DNA of 64,000 bases from the NCBI GenBank assembly GCA_017311185.1, contig JAESUZ010003089.1, positions 434,001-498,000 on the forward strand. Reading direction: 5' to 3'. How positions within the stretch are numbered: the first letter of the stretch is position 1; each line of letters opens with the position of its first letter. Under the pieces are notes generated by a model. That model was not told the origin of the DNA. It worked only from the letters and a program-made list of their open reading frames with translations, and did not search any database. The position numbers and the translations under genes were made by a program. The DNA comes from Proteles cristata cristata. Its lineage: Eukaryota; Chordata; Mammalia; Carnivora; Hyaenidae. Shown here one piece after another: positions 36,170-46,924 of the stretch.

Positions 36170-36850
36170 CTCTAGGCTGGCAGAATTCGTCTTCCAACAC
36201 TTCAAGTGTTTTATGACGCTCTTTTGCTTTGGTGGTTTCTGATGTAAACGCACAGTAACTCCTCTTCTTGTGTGTTTGTACATAGCCTGTGGTGTTTTTT
36301 CCTCTGGGTTCCTTAAAGTTTTCTCTTTGATTTCGTGTCTCTTAGAGTTTGTGTGGTTTGAGCACGCCTAGGAACAGGTCATTTTGCTTGTGTGTATTTG
36401 TTCCAGTAGCTGTACTCGTGGTGTTCTCCTAGCTTCCTGAATCTCCAGTGATGTCTGCCAGTACCGTTGGAAAGCCCTCATCCAGTGCGATTTCCAGTAA
36501 TGCTTCCGGGCCATTCTCTCCTCCCTTTGGACTCTCGGCCAGCTGTGTGTTGCTGAGAAAAAGCTTGTCCCACGGTTCTTAGACATTCTGTTCTGTTTTC
36601 TTAGCGTTTCTGTGTTGGCGTTTCAGCTGCGGAGATTTGTACGGACCTGTCTTCAAGCTCACTGAGTCTTTCTGCAGCTGTGTCGAGGAACTTGATGAGC
36701 TCACCTGATGCGCTCCTCGTGTCCATCAAAACAGAAGTGATTTTGCTTTCTAGCATTTCCATGTGACTCTCAGAGTTTTCCACTCTAAGCTCACATTGCA
36801 TATCGTCCTCACGTGTGGTCTGCTTTCTACATTGGCGCTCTTAGTGTTCT
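36170..36850 (-). mobile_element. Old L1 ORF1-region fragment
   Basis: Diverged minus-strand L1 ORF1 sequence, with broken frames such as 36601-36801 ('LSELEDRSVQISAAET' coiled-coil type) and 36368-36586. The region before it, 35860-36170, holds nothing recognisable. Confidence 0.6.
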
Positions 36851-37612
36851 AGTCCAAGTCATTTCATATCCTCCCTTTGACGACAGTAACCGGTCTGTCT
36901 TCTATGTCACATCTACGTGTTGGCTTGACCTTTCAGGCAGTTGATCTTGGTTTGTCAGGCTTTGTGTGTCTGGCTGCTGGCCTCCCCCAGACCCATCGCC
37001 GCCCACCTCTCCCTGTAGACCTCCACATAGTCAACTATCAGAGAGAAGATGGGCTGTAGAATTTGGGAAACATTCCAAAAGGAGCCTAGGGGTGCCCAAA
37101 AGGATGTGGTGCAGGAGAGCCCATGGGGTGTGAGGCAGACGGGCCACGGGGTCACACTGGCGTTAGGATGCACCAGTGAGGCGAGCTGGCTGACGGATGA
37201 GGAGGGACCTGAAGACGGGGACCAGGTGGAGGTGGTGCTGAATGGAAGGGACCCCGTGGGGACACTGGGGAGGCAGGAGCCCAGAGCAGAGCTGAAGGAA
37301 ACCTACTGCACCTTCATGGAGGGCAGCAGGAAGTCCTTCTAGAAAGTTTGCTGTGGGAAGTGTGAGTGAGTGCACAGAATTCCAGGGGTACGTGGGGTCT
37401 CTGGAGACAGGAGGGTCTGGTGGTGCCAGGGAGGCAACACTAACAGACGCACTGGCGCTGGCCCACAGGTGGGAGCAGATGGAGTGTCCTCATATCAGGG
37501 GACAAGGCTTTGAATGGGGTTGGACAGCACACAGGGGCAGCAGGCTTAACCCTAGAGCCCCAGAGCTGACACGTGGCCCCGCTTCCTGTGTCCAGGGCCA
37601 GGTGCCACAGAA
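36851..37612. other. LY6K upstream region
   Basis: No TATA box or known exon was recognised. An acceptor-like gtgtccag about 22 bases before the LY6K ATG hints at a 5'-UTR exon further up. A 97-codon frame at 37049-37342 has no family I recognise. Confidence 0.4.
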
Positions 37613-37691
37613 ATGACGATCCTCTTTGCTTTGCTCCTGGTCATGGACCTGCCACGGGTGGAGACAAATGTCACTGTGTCTGCAAAGCAAG
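37613..37691 (+). CDS. LY6K: LY6K coding exon 1 (signal peptide)
   Basis: ATG in cagaaATGa context; 26 codons plus one base; ends AAGCAAG|GTAAGT. Confidence 0.9.
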
Positions 37692-39989
37692 GTAAGTCTG
37701 GGCCCCTCAGCCTCCTGCGCTGGGAGAAGGAAGGAGGCCAGAGGCCTTCGCAGACTCGGGGTGGCCACCCATGTCTGGGCACTGCTGTGCCCCCAGGGCA
37801 GTGGCAAGGCACAGGTGTCTGTGAGCAAGGCAGCGTCTGGAGGGCAGCCTGTGGGTTTGGACGCCTAGTTGGGGAGCCCCTTGATTTGGGGGTCCCCTGG
37901 CAGGGCAGGAGGGAGGGGCTGGGATCCTGATTTATTCCCCGGCACCGGACTCTCCCCTCAGCCTCCCTGCCTTCCTGGGGGACATCAGGCTGGGTGCCAC
38001 ATGTGGCCCGACCCTCCAGGCTCTGCCAGGGCTGTGTCCGGGAACGGGGCAGCTGCAGAAGGTGACCAGCTTCTCCCCGGGGAGCGAGTCCTGCCCTGAC
38101 GCAGACCCGGCAGTGGGCTACAGCCCAGGGGAGGGGATGCAGAGACTGTGGGTGGGGGGAGCCGGGCAGGTGAGTGGGTAGGGCCCCGGGGGGCGGATGG
38201 CAAGCCTCCTGAAACTGCCGTTGCCCCCCCCACCCGCGTGCTCGCGCACGTGTGTGTGGGGGGAGGGGGAGGGCAGCTCAGGAAAGAAGACTACGACTTT
38301 GGGACCAGAGGTTTGGTGCTCCCTGGAGGAAGGAGAGCGGGGATGCTCATCTAATAGGCTTGCAGAGCTGTAACATAGCACTTTGTTTCTCTTCCCCTTT
38401 CAGCTGGAGTACTGAGGTGTCATGTTTGCGAGAGAGAGGGCAGCTTCAGTTGCACAAATCCAAGACAGTGCAATGGTCAGATTCAGTTTTGTGCTTCCGT
38501 TGCCGTGAGTGAGTATCTCCGTTCGTCCTGGGGCTCACAGGCAGCTCAGTAAATCCTTTCAGGAATTAGCGTCCACCTAGCTTTTGGCAACGGGGAATAA
38601 CTCATATAATCGTGATCGTTCAAGACACATTGGAGAGCAACGTCCTGAGACGCCAGGAACGCAAGCGGCTGACAGAGCAGCTTACACAGGACGGCGCCGA
38701 CGGAGGGCCGGGTGCCGGCACTGGGCACGATGGAATATTGGGGCGCGGGAAGACAAGCGTAGGGCTACTCGTGTTCATTCTAAAGGGAACGATGAGCCGT
38801 TAATTTCCACCGCCCCACTGACAAGTGCTTTTACAGGAGGTGTGCGTAATGAGGGGAGCGGGCTGATAGTATGTTCTGGAAGGAGTGCGTGTGCTTTGAA
38901 CAGCTGGGTGACCACCACTCTGCCACGTGTATATACCTGGGAACCTGGGCCGCATGAAGCCCCCGAAGGGAGTCCGGAGAAGTGGCACTTGTCAGGGCTG
39001 GAGAATTCTGAGCAGCGTGCCTGCCGTTCCCGGGGAGTCCCCGTTCCCGGAAACACGTGGGGTGCCGAGGGGGAGCTTGGGACTCGTGCTGGCTTGACGC
39101 GAACGTCACTACCTCATAGGGAAAAGCGATTTGCACCATGAACCCTAAGATGAGGGGAAGCCAGCAGAGTGACCCTGCGGCCGGTGCTGAGCCCGGCTGT
39201 GTGCGGTGGGTTCACGGTCACAGCACCGGGCCGTGGGCCCCTGGCGCGGCTCATCTAGAGGCCGGTGCTGAGTCACCGGCAGTGGCCACGATGAGCAGGA
39301 GTCCCTTGCTCCCTTGCATGTCCTCTGGTTACAGAGTCTGGAGCAGCCTGGTAGTGAGATGGTGAGGCCTGGGGGCCTGTAGGTCCCCAGATGGAGACCC
39401 CAGACTCTGTTCCCCATGAGAGTCCCAGACCCTGTTCCCCGTGCACGTGGACAGGCCAGCAGGGGGCGGGGGACATACATCTCGTGGTGACACTACAGGC
39501 AAGCCACCACCATCCCCAGAAGCATCTGTGAACAGAGGTCCCACCCTGTCCTCCTCGGCGATGGCTCCTGACTGTCCCGCAGACGGAGGGGCCTCTTTAA
39601 CCAATGGCCTCTGAGCAGGGGCTCCCGAACATCGGGACAGGACAGGTACAGTCGGAAAGGGCTTTACTGTCACTGCTCTCAGTTCCCGTGATGCCTTTCT
39701 CTGTCTTTATCTCCTGGTAGGAATGTTTGCCCGCTACTACTATATATCGAAGCAGTGCGTGAAGCAGTGCCCGCTGCCTGAAACGTACCCTGAGGTAGAA
39801 AGGTCATTTGTCCTCCTGAAGCCGACCCCCTTCCTGGACGTGAGGTGCTGTCGGGAGGAGCTGTGTAATAACGACAATCCAATGATCAACGACACGAAGG
39901 CAGATTACTACAGGGAAGGCGGGGGAGCACGCGGCCTGAGGAGCGGCGGGGCCTGGCTGCTGGCCCTCCTGGCTCTGTCCTCCGGGTGA
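37613..39989 (+). CDS. LY6K: LY6K, LY6/uPAR-family GPI-anchored protein (three coding exons)
   Basis: Coding exons 37613-37691, 38404-38508 and 39721-39989 join with consistent phases (1 and 1) to give 150 codons plus stop. Residues 1-17 are a signal peptide (FALLLVMDLPRV resembles the LALLLVVALPRV core known from LY6K). The LU domain has ten cysteines (32, 35, 43, 49, 56, 74, 78, 104, 105, 110), with HVCERE, NPRQC, KQC and the CCREELCN signature. Sequons lie at N19 and N118. The C-terminus (AWLLALLALSS) is hydrophobic, as for GPI attachment. The protein is about 15 residues shorter than human LY6K, mainly between the signal peptide and the first cysteine. In mouse, LY6K works on sperm with TEX101; adhesion or fertility is the expected role here. 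It looks intact. Its divergent neighbour is GML. Confidence 0.92.
37692..38403. other. LY6K intron 1
   Basis: 712-bp GC-rich intron ending in a good polypyrimidine tract (ctttgtttctcttcccct) and CAG. Confidence 0.85.
38404..38508 (+). CDS. LY6K: LY6K coding exon 2
   Basis: Encodes AGVLRCHVCEREGSF through FCASVAV, with five LU-domain cysteines. It ends GTGA|GTGAGT. 105 bases, phase preserved. Confidence 0.93.
38509..39720. other. LY6K intron 2
   Basis: 1.2-kb intron. It contains two imperfect copies of an about 30-bp unit (cccagactctgttcccc..., about 39398-39440) and a strong CTCF-like site at 39454-39469. Confidence 0.8.
39454..39469 (+). promoter_or_regulatory. CTCF-like motif (strong core)
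   Basis: Plus-strand ggccagcagggggcgg, close to the CTCF consensus, in LY6K intron 2. It is opposite in orientation to the intronic site at 30113 in GML. Motif match only. Confidence 0.55.
39721..39989 (+). CDS. LY6K: LY6K coding exon 3 (terminal)
   Basis: After the CTCCTGGTAG acceptor the exon encodes RMFARYYYISKQC through the CCREELCN signature and the GPI signal. It stops at 39987-39989. Confidence 0.93.
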
Positions 39990-40089
39990 GGGGCCCCAGG
40001 TGGCCGTGGCCACAGGGCGGGCCTCGGGCTGGGCCCACGGAGCGTGGCTCACGTGACCGGACTCGCCGCAGACGCTGGGAACCGGTCGC

Positions 40090-40095
40090 ATTAAA
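40090..40095 (+). terminator. LY6K polyadenylation signal (ATTAAA)
   Basis: ATTAAA, about 100 bases after the LY6K stop, followed by a T-rich stretch. Confidence 0.7.
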
Positions 40096-40099
40096 CTCG

Positions 40100-42715
40100 T
40101 TTTCCACTGCCTACTGCGTGCGGGCCGGAGAACAGGTGGGCGGGGACCCCGTGCAGGTGGCGTCGCCCGCAGCTCGCATTCAGAGCAAGTGCAGCGTCCC
40201 CGGGGGTGATCTTGTTCACAGATGCTCCTCCCCGAACACAAGCCTGGTGTTCATCGCCAACGCTCTTTCCCCCTCCCTGTCTCCGGGCGCTTCTGTACTG
40301 CTGGGGCGGGGGGGCGCTGAGTGTCACCCCTGAAGGGCAGCTCGGAGGCGCCCGGCCTCTGGAGGGTCAGGGCCAGTGGGAAGACGGGACACAGTGGGCG
40401 TGAGACGCCCAGCAGTGAAGGTCTCCTGGGCACAGCCCGGGGTGGTGGGTCACCTCCCTCCAGGCACCCCAGGGATGGCCCTCTTCTGACGGGGGTGGCA
40501 CCACCGCTCCTCAGCTCAGCTCGTCCCACATCAGGGACCCTGTGGAATGAACTTGGGCTTTGCCCAGCATCTGGCTCACAGGTTCGCCCACGAGCACTGG
40601 ACCAAGGTGACCACATTCAGCATCTGCACAAAACAAGTGCTCTGTTTTCCTGCAGCGGTGCTGACTCCACGTGGGGGCTGCATGGAGCCCCACCCACACT
40701 CTGCCTCCTCTCCCCCTTCTCGTCCTCCACCCGCCCCCCCCCACCCCCTATACGCCCTCACCAGGGCCAGGCCCCACCTGCTCTGACACATCTCATATGG
40801 GGAGATGTCTGGCCAGGGCAGCCTGGGAACCTTCCAGAAGAGTCTCCGTGGCCCCAGAAGGAGGCAGCATGGGGCAGGCAGTTTCGGGGTCATCCCTGAG
40901 GCATGGACGAGGCCCATCTCTGTCACATCTCAACCCTCCACAGCAGAGGCATAAACGCATCCTGGGGGACGGTGCAGAGGGAGGGCCCCCGAGGGTCAGC
41001 CAGCAGCCCCAGGAGTGGGGAGCATTTCCGGCAGCGTCTGTTACCTCCCACCGTGTGCCCGACCCGGTTCCCCAGCACAGGCTGTGCGCCTGCGCCCTGC
41101 CGGTCCCCCGTCTCCCCGGGAACCGCATCCCCCAGCTGCCCGAGCTCACAGGCTGGGGCTGGAGCTGGGGGGCCCCTCCTCTGTAGGCGCGGGCGAAAGT
41201 GGGCGCTTCCCCACGAAGAGCCAGAGAGGCAGCACATCACCCCCCCGCCGGCCTTCGCCCGGCCACCTGCCACGGAGTGTCCTCAAAGTCAGGCCAGGCC
41301 GCGGGGCATAGACGGCAGGGAGCGCACACGTGGAGTCCGGAGACTCCGTGCGGTTGCGCCTGGCGGGTGGTTGGGAGCCGGTGAGGAGCGTGTTCACCGG
41401 CTGGATGGTGCGAGGCATCAAGTTCTTGTGGGAGGACGAGCGACAACGAATGGTTGTCAGTGGGGCCGTGCTGTCACCAGGGTGGTAGGTCCCCTGTCCA
41501 GGGAAGCGTGGAAGGGGGGAGACGGTGGAGGCTGGTGCTCAGAAAGAGAGGTCAAGGGTCAACACGGGTGCGCGGGGGGAGGTCCGCCCTGGGGCGCCTT
41601 CCTGCACCCCCGCACCGAGTCGGGAGCGAGGCCGGGAGAGGCGGGAGCAGCGGGGTCGTGGCTGAGACCCGGAAGCGCTTGCTGGCGGGGTTTCCCCGGG
41701 AGCGGGTGCTCGTAGGGAGGGCGGTGGACGGTGGCTCGGTGACACCGGGTGGGGGCCGGTCCGCAGCGTCACGGCCGGAGCGCAGCGCGGCGGGTGTCAG
41801 GAGGGCAGCTGGGTGACGGGCCCCGCACACCCGGCGGATGAAGGAGGAGGTGGAAGCGAGGTGACCAGCACAGGACCGGGCTCTGCAGCTCCGCGCAGGC
41901 GCAGAGCGGTGCCCTGGGAAGAAGCGAAGGCGGAGCGTGGGGGGAGGGGCTCAAGGTCCACAGAACCCGTTCGAAGTCCCCGGGGGACAAGTGACGGCCC
42001 ACACAGGGGGAGGGAGGCTTTGCTGCAGTGGCCGCAGGGCCTAGGAACAGGTGTGGTGTGGGCGACAGAGCCCCCAGCACGGCGGCCCAAACGCGGGGGC
42101 ACAAGTGTTCTTTCTTGTTCAGCCAAAGGCGTGCGGACGTCCGGAGCCCTGGCCGTGTCGTCGCGTCGCGGGGGAGCGCGCTCTACAAACAGCCCCTGGG
42201 CCCTCAGGTCCCCTTGCTGAGCGTGGCTGCGCCTCGGGGTGGGGTGGGGGCGGGGCGCAGGCAGGGTGCGTCCCAGCCGGCGCTCTCCGGCATGCGTGGG
42301 AGACCCAGCACCTGTGCGCAGGCTCGAAGGGCCAGTGACAGAGAGAAAGAAGCCGAGGGTCCCCGTGGAGTCTGGGGAGCCGGTGCTCCGAGGGGAGCAC
42401 GGCTCTGCGGCTCCACCAGCCGCGGGTCCCTGTGTGCTGACGCCTGCCCCGGACGGACCGAGGGACGGGGCACACGGAGGCCACGGGAGGAGCCGGGGGT
42501 GTGGCCTCCGGACCCCGGGCTGCCAGCACGGCCGGGGCCCCCTCCCCTGATGCCCACGGAGCTGCTGGCACATCCCCGAACACACAGGCTCTCTGCGGCC
42601 TCCGCTCTTTGAACAAGCATGTGTGTCTGTCTCAAATGTCGTTCTGTCCCGTGCACTTAGAAAGCACCTACCACCTCATTCCCTTTCCGGAATGGATACT
42701 CCCACGAGACTAAAA
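40100..42715. other. GC-rich intergenic DNA, unassigned
   Basis: Long frames on both strands (for example 40903-41715 plus, 41797-42585 minus) overlap each other, use Arg/Gly/Pro/Ala-rich composition and show no domain. Nothing supports a gene. Confidence 0.45.
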
Positions 42716-43070
42716 CGGTGCAAGAAAGCTGGAGGCCAACATCACTCTGAACAAAAAGGCCTATTAGCTACTAAACCCACGTGAATTACAGTAATGATAG
42801 TACAGTTTACCCCAGAAACAAGAAAGGTTCAATCCTCCACAAAGATGTCTATTGCTGTAACCAGAGGATGAAGGGTTATAACCATATGATCATCACCTTC
42901 ATTTAGTAGGATTTGTTTTAAGTTCTGGAATATAAAGAAATTTCAGTAATTTAGTCAAAGTTATTTCAATAATTTACCTAAAATAAACACCTAAACTCAA
43001 AATTCATAGGACATTTTCCAGTATTACCTCATAATTACCTGCTAAAATATTAAAATTTAAAATACACAAG
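42716..43070 (+). mobile_element. L1 ORF2 fragment (reverse-transcriptase region)
   Basis: Plus-strand, diverged. Matches the ORF2 RT segment ('ggccaacatcactc', 'ccccagaaacaagaaaggttcaa', 'accatatgatcatc'). Frames are broken. The L1-like A-rich sequence may continue between the next two SINEs (43266-43442). Confidence 0.65.
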
Positions 43071-43071
43071 A

Positions 43072-43265
43072 AGCACACCTGGCGGCTCAGTCAGTTAAGT
43101 GCCCAACTCTTGGTTTCAGCTCAGATCATGATCTCATGTTCGTGGAATCAACCCCCACTTGGGGTCTGTGCTAACCATCTGGAGCCTGCTTGGGATTCTC
43201 TGTCTCTCTCTCTCTCTGCCCCTCCCCTGCTCTCTCTCTTTCTCTAAGTAAATAAATAAACATTT
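43072..43265 (+). mobile_element. Diverged feliform/carnivore SINE
   Basis: Plus-strand copy: gcacacctggcggctcagtc head, (TC)n and a taaataaataaa tail. Confidence 0.88.
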
Positions 43266-43442
43266 TTTAAAAATAATAAAATTTACATGAACAAGAAAAT
43301 AAGAATAATGAATAAGTAGAAATAAGCCAGCAGGGGTGTCAAACAGTGAAAATAATAGATAAAAATACAAAGTGAATTTGCCTAAAGAATAAGAACATAG
43401 AAAACATGATAAAATAACAAATTACAGTGAAAATATATTAGG

Positions 43443-43672
43443 AGGCACCTGGGGGGCACAGTTGGTTAAGCGTCTGACTCTTGATCTCGGCTCAGGTCAT
43501 GATCTCACAGTTTCTGAGTTCGAGCCCCACATCAGGCTCTGTGCTGATGGGGTGGAGCCTGCTTGGGATTCTGTCTCTCCTTCTCTCTGCCCGGCCCCCG
43601 CTTGTGCTCTCTCTCTCTCTCTCTCTTGCTCTCGCTCTCTCAAAATGAACTTAAAAAAATTTTTTTTTAAAT
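43443..43672 (+). mobile_element. Feliform/carnivore SINE
   Basis: Plus-strand copy with head ggcacctggggggcacag, tRNA-like region, long (TC)n and A-rich tail. Confidence 0.9.
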
Positions 43673-44442
43673 ATTAGGGGGATTTCACTGAAAGAGAGAA
43701 AATCCAAAGAGAACTCCTAGCAATGAGATATATGACAGTTGAGTATAGAAACATGACGGATGAATGAAATACCATATTTCACACAGATGAAGGGTAAGAC
43801 ACTGGACTTGACTTGCTTGCAGCTGTTAACCTTCAAGCAGGTTCTTTACCAGCGAAATGGGCATATTCAGAGAATTGCGACTCAGGACAAGGAAGCTGCA
43901 GCCGACAGGAGCGGCCCCGCAAAGGGGAGGAACAGTATTTTATGACAAGGAAGGAGGCAGCTGGGAGGGCTGTTCTGAAGGCAAGCCCACAGGAGGGAGC
44001 GGCGGCGCAGGGTGCCGAGGTTTCTCACCGGCGGAGTCCGGAGTCATGGTTGCTCAGAGGAGCCACAGCGCCTGTCCCCTGCGGGCCGGGGGTGATGCTT
44101 CCCTCCCGTGACTGCGCCCGCTGCAGGCTCCCCATCCCAGCAGCCCCTTCTAGATTCTGGAGTCCACTTTGGTAGGTTTCCCTTTACTAATTTTCCCAAA
44201 GCTGAGAAAATTACTTAAAAGGAGACTGGAATCCGTGAGAATAGAAGGAACAGAGTAATACAGAGGTAGGCAGATCTCCAGAAGAGGTTGAAGGACAGCA
44301 GCATAGGCAGAGTTCAAGGTCAGGACGCGAGAGTTCCCAAGGCGGCCAAGGTGGGGCCTAGGGGTTTGGGAGTCGTCTGTGGCCTCAAAGTTTCTGTTTT
44401 ATGGGATGATATGAAACATGGGGACTGATGGCGGGGAAGGAA
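43673..44442. other. Unassigned DNA next to the right arm
   Basis: No gene recognised. It meets the inverted-duplication boundary at about 44443. Confidence 0.5.
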
Positions 44443-45110
44443 AGCCCTAGAACACAGCAGCAACGCACACAGCTCCACACCCGCAGGGACCCCCCCTCCC
44501 CCCGCCCCCCGATGCCGGGGCTCCCACTCACCCTGGCGCTCCCAGGCCTCGGCGCCTGCTGTCCCACAGCCTGTTGGCCACATGTGACGGCCTGGGTGTC
44601 GGCCGCGCTTGAAACTTGGTGCCGAGTGTGTCGGGCTGTCGTGAGCGTCTGACACGTGTTTCCTGTCCCCCGGCGCCGAGCTGCCACCCGGCCCTTCCCC
44701 GGCCGCGGGCCCTGGGACGGCCCCCCTCCCCCCCACCCCGGCCCCGCCGGCAAGCCCGCTGTGTGCGCAGAACCAGCAACGCGCTTCGCCCGCACCGCGT
44801 CACGCGGCGGTTCGTGCTCATCCCAGTGCGGAAGGAAGCGTGGACGCCCGGGCCCCAGCCCTGCAAGTCCAGTGGTGTGAACCGCCGCCGATAACCCCAC
44901 GCTCCCCGACTGGGCCTTGGGCCGGTTGTCTCCCCTTTTCTCGCCGGCCTTTCCTATCGCACACACCCCTGGTGACAGCGTGATAAAATGGGACTCCGTG
45001 GGCGGAACCGGCTGGATCCCAGGGCCCCTTAGCGGCCGGCCCGACACACTGGGGGGTGGGGGGTGCCCTCTGTGGGCGGGGCCGAGGCTCAGCTGCAGTT
45101 GGCCTGCAGG

Positions 45111-45124
45111 CCTCCAGGGGGCGC
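45111..45124 (+). promoter_or_regulatory. CTCF-like motif (mirror of 1530-1543)
   Basis: cctccagggggcgc on the plus strand; mirrored copy of the left-arm site. Confidence 0.45.
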
Positions 45125-46054
45125 ACAAGAGTTCGCCGTCCGCGCCTGAGGCCCACAGCCTGGGTGGAGGAGTCAGGGAGCCCCGTGGGGTGAGGCTCAG
45201 TCTCTGGGGATGGGGGCAGGAAGGACCCAGGATGAACCCGGGGCAGGAAGCAGGCGGGCCCGGGATGCTCCCAGCAAACGGCACAGCCCAGCTCTTTTGC
45301 AGAGAGCAGGTCTGGCCCCTCGGCTCACCATACCCCCTCCTGACAGTGGACCTCGGGGGCGCGCCCCGTATTCAGGGACGCGTCGCCCTGGCCTTGCTTG
45401 GCTCTGCCCCTGACCCATGTCCTTCTCCATTCCACACCCGCCAGCCATGCTCGCAGATGGGTGGGGGGGCACCAGGCCTGGGGATCTGCATTGTGGGCGC
45501 CGTCTGTGGTCTGGGGCCAGGCCGGCCTTGACCCCCAGCTCTGCCTCACCCTTCTCCACCCCTACCCCCTGGCCGGGCCTCCACACAGGACTGCCTTCCC
45601 CAGAGGAAGCCCCCAGGCAGGGCCTGCCAAGCCTGTGGGACTGGGGAGCAGCGGCCCCCACAGCCCAAGGGTGTGAGCCCCAACTAAGTGGCTTTGCAAG
45701 AAGGCTCCTCTGGGGCCTGCTCCTTGGACCCGGAATTCGGGCACCTCCGTGTTGGGGCAGGGCAGGGAGGCGGGCCTCAGGTGCCCCTCGTCACCATCTT
45801 CCCGGAGGGAGACGGGCCAGGACATGGAAAGCTGGCACATGACAACAGCCTTGAGGGGCTTTCCTCTTGATAGCTAAGGGGCCCCTTCCATCTTGCTCCC
45901 TTCCCCCACCGGGGAGGAGGGAAGGGCTCAAATCCCCCCCAACCCCATCCAGCCCCCAATCCGGCCCCAGCCCCTGCCCCTGCTCTCCACACACAGCTGC
46001 CAGCAAGGCTTGGGTAATCGTGGGACAAGGCGCCCATCCATCTCTTCTGGAGGC

Positions 46055-46156
46055 CTCCAGCCCTGACCCCTGTCCCCGGTTTCCTGTCCCTGGTGCAGGG
46101 ACAACATCTCCCATGACGTGATAGAGTCGTGGGTCCAGGCCTCCAGCCAGATAAAA
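46055..46156 (+). promoter_or_regulatory. CYP11B proximal promoter, right copy
   Basis: Ad5-like ctccagccctgacc (46055-46068), CRE/Ad1 TGACGTGA (46114-46121) and TATA box gataaaa (46150-46156), in the same order and spacing as the left copy. No substitution was seen between the two copies here. Confidence 0.8.
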
Positions 46157-46190
46157 GGACTGCGCTGACGGGGGCTGACGGAGCATCAGA

Positions 46191-46429
46191 ATGGCAGTCG
46201 GGGCCAAGGCACGAGCGTGGCTGGCAGGGCCCTGGCCGTCCCCGGGCAGGGCAGGCGCGCTGGGCACCGGAGCCACTGCGGCCCCCAAGGCGGTGCTGCC
46301 CTTCGAAGCCATCCCCCGCTGCCCCGGCAGCAGGTGGGCGAGGCTGCTGCAGATCTGGAGGGAGCGGGGCCTGGAGACCCTGCACCTGGAGCTGCACCAG
46401 CTCTTCCAGGAGCTGGGGCCCATTTTCAG
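46191..46429 (+). CDS. CYP11B1: CYP11B exon 1, right copy
   Basis: 79 codons plus two bases; protein identical to the left copy. Ends TTTTCAG|GTAGAG. Carries the mitochondrial presequence and the conserved end GPIF. Confidence 0.93.
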
Positions 46430-46768
46430 GTAGAGCCCGCCCCGCCCCCCTCAGTGGGAGCACCTAGCAGCCTCTCCCTACTGGCTGCGGAGTCCCAGAG
46501 GGCGCACCTGCATCGGGGGCAGGGTGGGAGCTGAGGGGTGGGTGCTCTGTGCCGGGCCCTGGAGACTGTGGCTCTTGGGGAGGACGGAGCGCCCCCCACC
46601 GGCTGCTGAGACCGCAGAGCACTGGCAGTGGAGCAGGGGAGGCTGTGGTGAGACAGCGGGAGGAGCTGCCCCCTCTGGGCCCCAGTCCTGGGGAAGGGAC
46701 AGGTCCTGCAGAGGGAGGCCCGGGGAGGACTCGGACCCCCCCGCAGGACCCTGAGCTTTGTCCCACAG

Positions 46769-46924
46769 ATACGACGTGGGAGGGACACGCATGGTGTACC
46801 TGATGCTGCCCGAGGACGTGCAGCGGCTGCAGAAGATGGACAGTCTCCAGCCCTACCGGCCGCTCGTGGGCCCCTGGGTAGCCTACCGACAGCATCGTGG
46901 GCACAGATGCGGAGTGTTCTTGCT
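46769..46924 (+). CDS. CYP11B1: CYP11B exon 2, right copy
   Basis: After tttgtcccacag the exon encodes [18 protein letters not shown], then [12 protein letters not shown] and [17 protein letters not shown]. These are diagnostic CYP11B exon 2 motifs. It ends TTGCT|GTGAGA in phase 2, as in the human gene. Confidence 0.95.

Larger units (their letters stand above)
44443..46653. repeat. Right arm of large inverted duplication (CYP11B 5' region)
   Basis: Reverse complement of 1-2211. The inner boundary is sharp at about 44443. The outer boundary cannot be placed because its partner lies outside the window. It holds the CYP11B promoter and exon 1. Confidence 0.95.

Noticed and set aside
41797..42616. 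262-codon minus-strand and 194-codon plus-strand frames
   Set aside because: They overlap each other in GC-rich DNA, are Arg/Pro/Gly-rich and show no domain.
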